From positions 1 to 40,008 of the forward strand of contig CAJUOC010000025.1 of assembly GCA_910587925.1 (NCBI GenBank): DNA of 40,008 bases, read 5' to 3'. The position numbers were made by a program, and so were the translations under genes. Source of the stretch: an uncultured Muribaculaceae bacterium (GTDB taxonomy: Bacteria > Bacteroidota > Bacteroidia > Bacteroidales > Muribaculaceae). Of the stretch, positions 1-7,906 are shown in pieces. The notes under the pieces were generated by a model, which did not search any database, had not been told where the DNA came from, and was given only the letters and a program-made list of their open reading frames with translations. Positions within the stretch are counted from its first letter, which is position 1; each line of letters begins with the position of its first letter.

Positions 1-63
1 CTCCGCGCTTTTATTTAGCTATTTGGCGTCTTTCGACCAGTAATAGTTACAAACCTGCGCGGA
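1..63. repeat. Degenerate relic of the A/B palindromic repeat family
   Basis: Bases 46-63 (GTTACAAACCTGCGCGGA) match the outer end of elements A and B near 12.75-13.26 kb. Bases 2-10 resemble the CTCCGCGCTTT just outside element B, and 27-38 (CGTCTTTCGACC) resemble the inner hairpin of B. I read this as a decayed or internally deleted copy. The 18-nt match is seen directly; the rest is weak similarity. It may continue to the left of the window. Confidence 0.45.
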
Positions 64-87
64 CCAACTTGTATATGTCGCTTTGGC

Positions 88-106
88 AGAGCCGCAAAGC
101 GGCTCT
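88..106. repeat. Short perfect palindrome with 3-nt spacer
   Basis: Arms AGAGCCGC (88-95) and GCGGCTCT (99-106) flank the spacer AAA. It lies just outside element C and has the same small-hairpin, three-base-spacer style. No T tract follows, so it is not an obvious terminator. Confidence 0.6.
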
Positions 107-110
107 CACT

Positions 111-291
111 TGATGTTAGCCGATGGATTTATCCGTCGGATGCTGTATGCCCACACAAGAGCATCCCAAGGGGATGCCGCAATACGCTAATGGAATATAG
201 CGAAATCCATTTACCCCTGCGCGGCATCCCCTTGGGATGCGCATATCCATCAACACACACCACCGCAAGATAAATCTTGCGGCTAACATCA
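111..291. repeat. Element C: mirror-symmetric four-hairpin repeat
   Basis: Terminal inverted repeat TGATGTTAG (111-119) / CTAACATCA (283-291). Just inside lie outer hairpins of the form CCGnnnGAT, 2-nt loop, ATCnnnCGG (120-139 and 263-282). Their variable triplets differ but still pair (ATG with CGT through one G-T wobble; CAA with TTG). Spacers of 21 and 22 nt lead to inner hairpins with GCATCCC/GGGATGC arms (161-177 with spacer AAG; 224-240 with spacer CTT). Together the inner blocks form a perfect 20-bp inverted repeat (161-180 and 221-240) around a 40-nt centre. No ORF is credible. The plan matches elements A and B although the sequence does not. Confidence 0.75.
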
Positions 292-485
292 AGCGGGGCG
301 GCGTTGCCGCCCGCTGCCGACGGCGATTCTGCAACACCCTCCGGAAGGTGGGCTGACGCCGGGCAGGTCACACGCGCTGCGGCTGTCGCCTGCTACGCAG
401 GCTTCACGGGCGGTTTTTGCCCGGCGGCGCACAATGCATCTTGTGGCACCATGATGCGGCATTTCGCATCATGATGTAAGATGAT
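292..485. other. Gene-free stretch with small hairpins
   Basis: No convincing gene; the 65-codon ORF here has no family resemblance and spans several palindromes. Hairpins seen: GCCTGC (388-393) with GCAGGC (397-402), spacer TAC; CGGGC (407-411) with GCCCG (419-423); and a perfect 9-bp stem CATGATGCG (450-458) with CGCATCATG (465-473), which lies just upstream of the promoter for the gene starting at 568. Confidence 0.5.
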
Positions 486-516
486 TTTGAGATTTGCTTT
501 CGTTTTGCTATATTTG
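486..516 (+). promoter_or_regulatory. Bacteroidetes-type promoter for the large exported protein
   Basis: TTTG (486-489), 19 nt, then TATATTTG (509-516): an exact fit to the Bacteroidetes -33 TTTG and -7 TAnnTTTG elements. Transcription would start near 520, giving a leader of about 48 nt before the ATG at 568. This argues against the in-frame ATG at 481. Confidence 0.75.
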
Positions 517-567
517 CAAAGTTTCATCTCCACGCTATCAACCTTTAAAACAGCTTACCATAGTCCT

Positions 568-3500
568 ATGAAAGCAATCTATTCATCTGCCATCATCCTC
601 GCCGGCGCGGCGCTGATGGCTACAGCCGCCACCGACGGGCCCGCCAAGACCCCGCGCGGCGCATCGCCGGTAGCCTCCGTGGCTCACGTGAGAGCCAAAG
701 CCCGCGCCGAGGCGCTGCCTTTTGCGCTGCCGCTGCTGTTTGACCCCACACAGGAGCAATTTGCCCGCTGCACCGTCCTTGATGCCAACGGCGACGGCAA
801 GACCTGGAAATACATGAGCGCCGGACACATCGAGTACGGCTACAACGACAATCTGGACGCCGACGAATGGCTGTTCATCCCCGTCACCACCTCCGAAGAC
901 GAGTCTTTCATCAAGCTCACAATAGAGAGCCGCGTGCAAGGTGCAGCCTTTCCCGAGTCTTTCGAGGTGGCGTGGGGCGACGCAGCCACCCCGTCGGCCA
1001 TGACAGTGGTGCTCGACGTGGACAATATCAACCACACCCAGTGGAAGTCACACGAGACGGCATTTGGCATGCAGGGCGCCGGTGTCAGATGGCTCGGGTT
1101 GCACGCCAACTCGGCCAAGGGGCAATACGGACTCAAGCTGCGCAACCTGTCGCTCGAGCTCAACAATACCCCCGTGCCGCTCGCCCCGGCGCTGACCTCG
1201 TCGGCCATCGACGGCGTGGCATACACGGCCACCGTCGCCCTGCCCTCATCGACCGTGCAGGGCAAGCCCATCGAGGGCAAGGTGGGCCTCGCCGTCGCTG
1301 TCGACGGCACTGAGGTGACCGACTACCCCGACTGCTCGCCGGGCGGCTCCAAAGACGTCGCACTCACCCTCGCCAAGGGTCGCCGGCAGATTACCTTCAC
1401 GGCCTATCTGACGGTCGACGGGCAGCGCTCGCTCTCGCAGGCTGTCGAGGAGAGCGTGCGCGCCACATCGTCGGAGGCTGTCACACTGCCGTTTTTCATG
1501 GTGCCTACCGCCGAGGACTTTGACTCCGACTGCGACATCCTCGACGCCAACGGTGACTCGAACACGTGGATATACAGCACACAGGAGCATGCTCTGCAAT
1601 ACTCATACAACGCCAACCGGGCCGACGACTGGATATTCCTGCCCGCAATCGACTTCGGCGCCAAAGGCGGCGCCTTTGACCTCTCGGTCGACACCAAGTG
1701 TGAGTCGCCCTACAGCCCCGAGGCATTTGAGATATGCGTGGGACGCATGGCCTCGCCGTCGGCGATGACTCCGATGCTCTCGTGCCCCGAAGTGAAAAAC
1801 ACCATATGGGAGACGCGCACCGGCACCATCACCATCCCCGAGGGCGGTATCTGGTACGTGGGCATACACTGCACCAGCGCAGCCGACCAGTGGAATCTCT
1901 ATGTGGCCAATATCTCCATCACCGCCGCACCCGACAACACTCCGGGCACCCCGTCGGTAAAGAGCGTCGACTTCACCGGCACCTCCGGCACCATCACCTA
2001 TACGCTGCCGGCGCTCACTGCCGACGGCCGTCCCGCGACCGCCGCGATGAGCCTCATCGTGACGGCCGACGGCACTGAGGTGACCCGCACCGAGCCGGGC
2101 GCCGCAGGTACCGACGTCGCCGTGCCCCTCACCCTCCCCGTCGGCCGCCACACCATCACAGCCTCCGCCACCACCGGCGAGGGCGACACTGCCCTCACCG
2201 GCGCCCCGGCCGTGACGCAGCTCACCGTGACCATGCCCGCGGGGTATGCCTATCCGCTGCCCTTCGAAATGCGCCCGACGCAGGGCGAGTTTGAGACCCT
2301 CACCACCCTCGACGCGGCCCAAAACGGTATCAACTGGGAGTACAACTCGGGCGCCGACAATGGCAAGGGCGCCATGGTATGCCGCACCGTCGACGACAAG
2401 CCCTCAGACGCCTGGGTATTCATGCCCGCCGTCGACATCACCGACGCCTCGCGCATATACACCGTAAAAATATCGGCCCGCGCATATCTGGAGCGATTCC
2501 CCGAAGACTTCGAGGTATGTATCGGCACCGACGCCGACCCCGCCTCGATGCATACCCTTATCGAGAAGCGCGGATTCAGCACATATATCTATGAGGAGCT
2601 GGCCGCCGACTACATCGCCCCTGCTCCCGGCAAGTATATCATCGGTATCCACCGCAGCTCGGGCGGCGAGGCCCACACGCTGTCGATACACAGCGCCGGC
2701 ATAGCCGACTCGGGACGCTCCGCCATGGCTCCGTCGGAGGCTACAGGGCTCACCGCCACGGCCGCGCCCTCGGGCGAGCTCAAGGCCACAGTGGCATTTA
2801 CCATGCCGTCGACGAGCATCTCGGGCGCCGCGCTGAGTGCCGACGCCGTGCTCACCGCCACCGTCAGCTCCGACGCCGGCGCCACAGCCACAGTCACCGG
2901 CGCGCCCGGCTCGCAGCAGAGCGCCACGGTGGCCGGTAAAGACGGCTTCACGACATTTACCGTCGAGGTATCGTCGGCCGACGGCGGCGCCGGCCGCTCG
3001 GCATCGGTACGCGCATATTGCGGATTTGACAAGCCCGGAGCGCCCGTCGTCGCCACCGCGGCCGCCGACGACAATCTGTCGATGACCGTCACCTGGACCG
3101 ACGCCACCGCCGGCGCCAACGGCGGCGCCGTCGATACCGGCTCGCTGCGCCACAATATCTACAAAGCCCTCGACGCCGCCGGCGAGTACTGGTCGCTGCT
3201 CGAGGAGCTTCCGGTCGGCACGGCATCGTACACCTTCACTCCCGACAATCAGCTCCAGGACGTGACTTTCATCGCCGTGGCCGCCATCAACGACAAGGGT
3301 CTCGGCGACATCACCCCGGCGTATGAGGTGCTGGGCGTGCCCTACCCTCTGCCCATGGCCGACGACTTCTCCACGGGCCGCTATCTCTACGACCCGCTGC
3401 TCCATCTGTGCCCCACCGATGAGTACTCGCCCGACTGGTATCTCGACGACCCCGGCCTCTTCATCCCGGCTCTGGCCGGCGCCGGCACCAAGGCGCTGAT

Positions 3501-5175
3501 GTGTGTCAACACCCCTGCGTCGGACTACAGATACGCCCGTCTGGCGCTGCCCAAATTCTCCACCGAGTCTGCACCGGCCGTTACCGTCAGCTTCACGGCA
3601 TACTCCGCCGCCACCTCGCCCAAGGCCACCGTATACGGCAGCACGGCCGGCGCGGCCCCGGTCGCAGTCGGCGAGCTTGCCGCCACCGGCAGCGGCGACG
3701 CATACCGCACCGCCACACTCCGCCTGCCCGCCCCGCTGCTCGGCCGCAAGTGGGTGAGCCTGTGGATTGAGGTGGAGTTTGGCACCGGCTCACAGGTACT
3801 GATACTCAAAGACTACGAGGTGCGCGCCCGGTACGAGCGCCAGCTCGCCACCACAGTGAGCTGCCCCCCGAGCCTCGCGCCCGGCGAGACCTACACCGTC
3901 ACCGGCAAGGTGACCAACTTCAGCGAGACCGCCCAGGCCATGCCACGGCTCGCCTGCACCTTGGGCGACATAGCCCTGGAGCCCGCCTTCGAGGCACCCG
4001 CCTCGCTCGAGCCGGGAGCCACCGCCACAGTGACCTACACCCTGGCGCCCACCGCCGACATGATCGGCGACCACACGCTGCGCTTCGCCCTGCTCGACTA
4101 CACAGACCAGGTGCCCGCCGACGACGCCGCCGAGATGCAGGTGAGCGTGGTGGCCGGCGACCGTCCCATCGTGCTCGACCTCACCGGCACCCACACCGAC
4201 GCAGGCTTTGCCCTGAGCTGGTCGGCGCCCGAGATACGCCGCATCGGCGACGACGACGTCGAGAGCTACGAGCCATACGACTACAGCCCGGCCATAGGCC
4301 CGTGGCTCAATGTCGACGGCGACGGCCAAGAAATCTACGGCATCGGCGTGGCATATCCCGGCCAGTACGAGGCCAAGGCCTTCCAGGTATTTGACACCCG
4401 CGACATGCCCGCCGACAAGGTCATACCGGCATATTCCGGCACCAAATACTTCATGGCCGTGACACCCGAGCAGGGCCCGGCCGACGACTGGCTCATCTCG
4501 CCCGAGGTAATCGGCGGCACCAAGGTAAGTTTCCGCCTCAACATACTCTCCGAGCAGGTGGGTGCCGAGTCGGTCGACGTGCTATACTCGACCACCGGCC
4601 GCGACGTGGCCGACTTCACCCTGCTCAAGACCTTCTCGCAGGCCCGCATAGCGTGGAATCCGCTCGAGGTGACCCTCCCCGCCGACGCCCGCTACTTTGC
4701 CTTCCACTACCGCTGCGACGACCTCTTCGGCATCTGTCTCGACGACATCAGCTACTCGCCCGTGAGCGACGCCGACATCGCCGGCTACCATGTGTACTGC
4801 AACGACGTAAGGATTGCCGACACCCACACCTCCACGGCATATCTCCACGACTCGCCCCGCGCCGGCGACCGCTACAATGTGGCCGTCGTCACCGCCACCG
4901 GCCCGTCTGTCACCGAGCATCCCAAGTCTAATACAGTCGTGGCCACCGTCACCGGCATCGCCGACGCATCCGCATCGGCCGGCCGCATCGCCGGCCGCCG
5001 AGGATACATCTCCATCACGGGCGCCGAGGGCCTGGCAGCCACCGTGCATACCCCCGACGGCCGCCTTGCCGCCGCGGTGGGCGCGCTCGGCGCCGACCAC
5101 CGCGTGGAGCTGCCCGCCGGCCTGTACCTGGTGAGCATCGAAGGCGCCGCCGCCGTCAAGGCCACCGTGCGCTGA
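568..5175 (+). CDS. Large exported multidomain protein with choice-of-anchor-like repeats and T9SS-like C-terminal domain
   Basis: 1535 residues from the ATG at 568, chosen because it begins a signal peptide (MKAIYSSAIILAGAALMATA) and lies downstream of the promoter at 486-516. The mature part has three similar modules opening with LPF-x-M-x-PT-x-EF and a LDANGD-x-x-TW motif (residues about 50-200, 307-460 and 562-715). These look like cleaved-adhesin or choice-of-anchor J jelly-roll domains, separated by fibronectin-III-like segments. A fourth diverged module starts near 928, a CARDB-like segment near 1100, and a clear anchor-J module spans about 1240-1395 (PADDWLISPE, then FGICLDDISY). The last 70 residues resemble a type A T9SS sorting domain, ending in GLYLVSIEG and a basic tail. 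Probable surface or secreted adhesin; ligand unknown. Monocistronic, with a terminator following. Domain calls are by eye. Confidence 0.85.
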   Translation: MKAIYSSAIILAGAALMATAATDGPAKTPRGASPVASVAHVRAKARAEALPFALPLLFDPTQEQFARCTVLDANGDGKTWKYMSAGHIEYGYNDNLDADEWLFIPVTTSEDESFIKLTIESRVQGAAFPESFEVAWGDAATPSAMTVVLDVDNINHTQWKSHETAFGMQGAGVRWLGLHANSAKGQYGLKLRNLSLELNNTPVPLAPALTSSAIDGVAYTATVALPSSTVQGKPIEGKVGLAVAVDGTEVTDYPDCSPGGSKDVALTLAKGRRQITFTAYLTVDGQRSLSQAVEESVRATSSEAVTLPFFMVPTAEDFDSDCDILDANGDSNTWIYSTQEHALQYSYNANRADDWIFLPAIDFGAKGGAFDLSVDTKCESPYSPEAFEICVGRMASPSAMTPMLSCPEVKNTIWETRTGTITIPEGGIWYVGIHCTSAADQWNLYVANISITAAPDNTPGTPSVKSVDFTGTSGTITYTLPALTADGRPATAAMSLIVTADGTEVTRTEPGAAGTDVAVPLTLPVGRHTITASATTGEGDTALTGAPAVTQLTVTMPAGYAYPLPFEMRPTQGEFETLTTLDAAQNGINWEYNSGADNGKGAMVCRTVDDKPSDAWVFMPAVDITDASRIYTVKISARAYLERFPEDFEVCIGTDADPASMHTLIEKRGFSTYIYEELAADYIAPAPGKYIIGIHRSSGGEAHTLSIHSAGIADSGRSAMAPSEATGLTATAAPSGELKATVAFTMPSTSISGAALSADAVLTATVSSDAGATATVTGAPGSQQSATVAGKDGFTTFTVEVSSADGGAGRSASVRAYCGFDKPGAPVVATAAADDNLSMTVTWTDATAGANGGAVDTGSLRHNIYKALDAAGEYWSLLEELPVGTASYTFTPDNQLQDVTFIAVAAINDKGLGDITPAYEVLGVPYPLPMADDFSTGRYLYDPLLHLCPTDEYSPDWYLDDPGLFIPALAGAGTKALMCVNTPASDYRYARLALPKFSTESAPAVTVSFTAYSAATSPKATVYGSTAGAAPVAVGELAATGSGDAYRTATLRLPAPLLGRKWVSLWIEVEFGTGSQVLILKDYEVRARYERQLATTVSCPPSLAPGETYTVTGKVTNFSETAQAMPRLACTLGDIALEPAFEAPASLEPGATATVTYTLAPTADMIGDHTLRFALLDYTDQVPADDAAEMQVSVVAGDRPIVLDLTGTHTDAGFALSWSAPEIRRIGDDDVESYEPYDYSPAIGPWLNVDGDGQEIYGIGVAYPGQYEAKAFQVFDTRDMPADKVIPAYSGTKYFMAVTPEQGPADDWLISPEVIGGTKVSFRLNILSEQVGAESVDVLYSTTGRDVADFTLLKTFSQARIAWNPLEVTLPADARYFAFHYRCDDLFGICLDDISYSPVSDADIAGYHVYCNDVRIADTHTSTAYLHDSPRAGDRYNVAVVTATGPSVTEHPKSNTVVATVTGIADASASAGRIAGRRGYISITGAEGLAATVHTPDGRLAAAVGALGADHRVELPAGLYLVSIEGAAAVKATVR

Positions 5176-5198
5176 CCCCTCCGCGACATACTCCTCTA

Positions 5199-5234
5199 AA
5201 ACCCGCCCGACCAAAATCGGGCGGGTTTGCTTTC
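5199..5234 (+). terminator. Rho-independent-like terminator
   Basis: Perfect 12-bp stem AAACCCGCCCGA (5199-5210) / TCGGGCGGGTTT (5217-5228) with loop CCAAAA, followed by GCTTTC. It closes the transcript of the large exported protein and lies just before the tsaB promoter. Confidence 0.8.
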
Positions 5235-5253
5235 AATATATCATTAAATTTAG

Positions 5254-5261
5254 TACTTTTG
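5254..5261 (+). promoter_or_regulatory. -7 promoter element abutting the tsaB start
   Basis: TACTTTTG fits TAnnTTTG exactly and ends 6 nt before the tsaB ATG. Transcription would begin at or within a few bases of the start codon. The -33 element is poor (TTTC at 5231-5234, spacing 19). Confidence 0.55.
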
Positions 5262-5267
5262 CGCCAA

Positions 5268-5963
5268 ATGGCAGTAATTGTAAATATCGAGACCTCCACG
5301 GCCGTATGCTCGGCCGCCCTCACCGCCGAGGGTATGGTGCTGTGTCACCGGGAGTGCATGGAAGCCCGCAACCATGCAGCCCTGCTGAGCGGATTCATAA
5401 AAGATTGCCTCGACTTTGCCGCCGACCGCGAGATGAAGGTCGAGGCTGTGGCCGTGAGCATGGGCCCCGGCAGCTATACCGGCCTGCGCATCGGTCTGAG
5501 CGAGGCCAAGGGACTGGCCTACGCCCTGGGAGTGCCGCTCATCGGAGTGAGCACTCTGGAGCTGATGGCCACGCGGGTGATGTTCAGCACCGACGATGTC
5601 GACCCCGACTCGATACTGGTGCCGATGATAGATGCCCGCCGCATGGAAGTGTTTACGGCGGCATACGACTTTGCCCTCACCCCGCTGATGACACCGCGGC
5701 CGCTCATACTCGACGCCGACCCATATGCCGACCTGCTCGCCACGGGCCGCCCGGTGCTCTTCTTCGGCGACGGCAGCGCCAAGGCCCGCGAGGTGATTAC
5801 GGCACAGAATGCCGTCTTTGTGCCCGACGTAGACCCGCTCGCCCTCGACATGGTCGCCTTGGCCGAGCAGAAATATGCACGCCGCGACTTCATCGACCTG
5901 GCATACTCCGTGCCCGAGTATCTCAAGGAATTTCAAGCCACAAAACCGCGCAGCCGCCTATGA
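5268..5963 (+). CDS. tsaB: TsaB, tRNA N6-threonylcarbamoyladenosine (t6A) biosynthesis
   Basis: 231 residues, normal for the bacterial TsaB/YeaZ family, which partners TsaD and TsaE in attaching threonylcarbamoyl to A37 of ANN-decoding tRNAs. The N-terminus reads MAVIVNIETST, the ASKHA-fold opening strand. GPGSYTGLRIG (residues 66-76) is the family signature, and IDARRMEVF follows. The ATG at 5268 is preferred over an in-frame TTG at 5259 because the -7 box ends at 5261. The stop overlaps the next start by 4 bp (ATGA), and the downstream gene makes the substrate used by the TsaB complex, so the pair is functionally coherent. Confidence 0.95.
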   Translation: MAVIVNIETSTAVCSAALTAEGMVLCHRECMEARNHAALLSGFIKDCLDFAADREMKVEAVAVSMGPGSYTGLRIGLSEAKGLAYALGVPLIGVSTLELMATRVMFSTDDVDPDSILVPMIDARRMEVFTAAYDFALTPLMTPRPLILDADPYADLLATGRPVLFFGDGSAKAREVITAQNAVFVPDVDPLALDMVALAEQKYARRDFIDLAYSVPEYLKEFQATKPRSRL

Positions 5964-6544
5964 GCCGCCTGCCCCAAGCATACCGCGACGACCTGCGGGC
6001 CGCTGTCGACACCCTGCGCAGCGGCGGAGTGATAGTCTACCCCACCGACACCATCTGGGGCATCGGATGCGACGCCCGCTGCAGCGAGGCCGTCAGACGC
6101 ATATTCGACATCAAGCGCCGCGCCGACTCCAAGGCACTCATCACACTGGTCGACTCCCTCGCCATGCTCGAGCGCACCATCGGCGAGGAGATTCCCGAGG
6201 CCGCCGAGCAGCTGATAGAGGTGGCCGTCGACCCGCTCACCATCGTATACGACCACGGCCGCGGCGTCGCCCCCGAGCTGCTCGCCCCCGACGGCAGCAT
6301 AGGCATACGCCTCACCCGCGAGACCTTCAGCGCAGCGCTGTGCCGCGGGCTGGGAGCGCCTGTGGTATCCACATCGGCCAATATCAGCGGCCGGCCATCG
6401 GCGCCTACATTTGCCGACATCGACCCAGGGATTCTTGCCGCCGTCGACTACGTGTGCCTGTCGCGCCGCGACGAGCACGTCCCCGCCCGCCCCTCAGGCA
6501 TCATCAAAGTGGGCCGCGGCGGCCTCATACGCATCATACGCTGA
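5960..6544 (+). CDS. tsaC: L-threonylcarbamoyladenylate synthase, Sua5/YrdC family
   Basis: 194 residues, the length of the short TsaC/YrdC form without the C-terminal Sua5 domain. It makes threonylcarbamoyl-AMP from threonine, bicarbonate and ATP for t6A modification. YPTDTIWGIG (residues 27-36) forms the nucleotide-binding start, KRRADSK (52-58) is the conserved basic KxR-SK motif, and STSANISG lies further on. The start codon overlaps the tsaB stop (ATGA), indicating translational coupling. Ten bases separate it from the sugar transferase, so the run probably continues. Confidence 0.94.
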   Translation: MSRLPQAYRDDLRAAVDTLRSGGVIVYPTDTIWGIGCDARCSEAVRRIFDIKRRADSKALITLVDSLAMLERTIGEEIPEAAEQLIEVAVDPLTIVYDHGRGVAPELLAPDGSIGIRLTRETFSAALCRGLGAPVVSTSANISGRPSAPTFADIDPGILAAVDYVCLSRRDEHVPARPSGIIKVGRGGLIRIIR

Positions 6545-6553
6545 CACCCGCCC

Positions 6554-7906
6554 ATGACCCTCAAGACCGGCATCCGACTCTCGTATGCAGTGTGCGACTA
6601 TCTCACGATAGCCGTCGGATGGCTGGTGTTCAACATCATACGCTACTACACCGGCACCATCACCGACAGCCTCGGCACCTTCCTGTGGCACTATCCGCAG
6701 GTGGTCACCGGCCAGGCGCTCATACCGCTGATGATGGTGGTGCTGTACTGGGTATCGGGATTTTACAATGAAGTGCTATTCAAGTCGCGCCTCGACGACA
6801 TCAACAATACCCTGGTGGTAAGCGCCGCCGGCACCCTCATCATATACTTTGTGGTGCTGGTCAACGACAGCATCCCCGAGCGGATGCGCGTATACGAGAC
6901 CCTGGCTGTACTGATGGGGCTGCTGTCGGTACCCACCATGATGGCCCGCCTCATCATCACCTATGCCCGGCGCCGCCACGGGCGCCGCAGCGGCGGATTT
7001 GTGCGCGCCGCAGTGGTGGGCAGCGGCGCCGAAGCGCGCAGAGTCGAGCGCGAGTTGCAGCGCAGCGCCGATGCAGGGCTGTTTGCCGTCAAGGGCGCGG
7101 TGGAGCCGGCCGACGCCGCCCGGCTCGGCGAGCGCGGCGACATCGACGCCGTGATAGTGGCCACGCCGGCCAAGTGCTCGGCCGACCTGCTGGCGTCGCT
7201 CTACCGCACCGGCCTGCAGATATACATCACCCCCGACCTCTACTCGCTCATCACCGCCCGCCCGCGCATGTCAAAGGTCGTCGGCGAGCCCCTCATCAAC
7301 ATCACCAATGCCAATCTGCCGCCCTCGACGCAAAACTTCAAGCGAGCCGGCGACATCATATGCTCCGCCGCCGCCATAGTGGCCCTGCTGCCGGTATACG
7401 CCGCCGTGGCCCTCGCCGTAAAGCTCGACTCGCCCGGGCCGGTGCTATACCGCCAGGAGCGCGTGGGATATCACCGCAGGCGGTTTCGCATCATAAAATT
7501 CCGCACGATGCACACCGACGCCGAGCAGACCGGCCCCGCGCTGAGCACACCGGCCGACCCGCGAGTGACCCGCGTGGGACGCATGCTGCGCAAGTACCGC
7601 CTCGACGAGCTGCCACAATTCTGGAACGTGCTCTGCGGGCAGATGTCGCTCGTGGGCCCGCGGCCCGAGCGCGAGTACTACGCCGAGCGCATCCGCGAGC
7701 GAGTGCCATACTACAGCCTTATCCATCAGGTGAGGCCCGGCATCACATCGTGGGGCATGGTCAAGTACGGCTACGCATCGAGCGTCGACGAGATGATCGA
7801 GCGCCTGCGATACGACCTGCTTTACATCGAAAACGTCTCGCTCGGACTCGACATCAAGATATTGTTTCACACCGTAAGCACCGTACTGACCGGCCGAGGA
7901 GTATGA
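6554..7906 (+). CDS. Polyprenyl-phosphate sugar-1-phosphate transferase (exopolysaccharide/O-antigen initiation)
   Basis: 450 residues, typical of the WbaP/WcaJ type. It transfers a sugar-1-phosphate from a nucleotide sugar to undecaprenyl phosphate at the inner membrane, the first step of capsule, exopolysaccharide or O-antigen synthesis. Four N-terminal hydrophobic segments fall within residues 10-135. A cytoplasmic Rossmann-like part (AAVVGSGAEARRV, about 152-164) follows, then a membrane-dipping segment (265-290) and the catalytic bacterial sugar transferase domain with IIKFRTMHTDAE (313-324), RLDELPQFWNVL (349-360) and SLVGPRPE (365-372). The specific sugar cannot be read from the sequence. 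The stop overlaps the next start by 4 bp. Confidence 0.9.
   Translation: MTLKTGIRLSYAVCDYLTIAVGWLVFNIIRYYTGTITDSLGTFLWHYPQVVTGQALIPLMMVVLYWVSGFYNEVLFKSRLDDINNTLVVSAAGTLIIYFVVLVNDSIPERMRVYETLAVLMGLLSVPTMMARLIITYARRRHGRRSGGFVRAAVVGSGAEARRVERELQRSADAGLFAVKGAVEPADAARLGERGDIDAVIVATPAKCSADLLASLYRTGLQIYITPDLYSLITARPRMSKVVGEPLINITNANLPPSTQNFKRAGDIICSAAAIVALLPVYAAVALAVKLDSPGPVLYRQERVGYHRRRFRIIKFRTMHTDAEQTGPALSTPADPRVTRVGRMLRKYRLDELPQFWNVLCGQMSLVGPRPEREYYAERIRERVPYYSLIHQVRPGITSWGMVKYGYASSVDEMIERLRYDLLYIENVSLGLDIKILFHTVSTVLTGRGV

Noticed and set aside
277..474. 65-codon ORF in the 5' gene-free region
   Set aside because: No signal, no domain and no promoter, and it runs through several palindromes.
481..567. 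Start of the large exported protein at 481
   Set aside because: A perfect promoter (486-516) lies inside this stretch, and the ATG at 568 begins a proper signal peptide.
5306..5959. Long in-frame extension upstream of tsaC
   Set aside because: The extension reads through tsaB in another frame, is Arg/Pro/His-rich, and the ATG at 5960 gives a normal TsaC with an ATGA overlap.
7174..7902. Long in-frame extension upstream of the CLC gene
   Set aside because: It overlaps the sugar transferase in another frame and has no membrane or family features; the ATG at 7903 fits coupling and family length.
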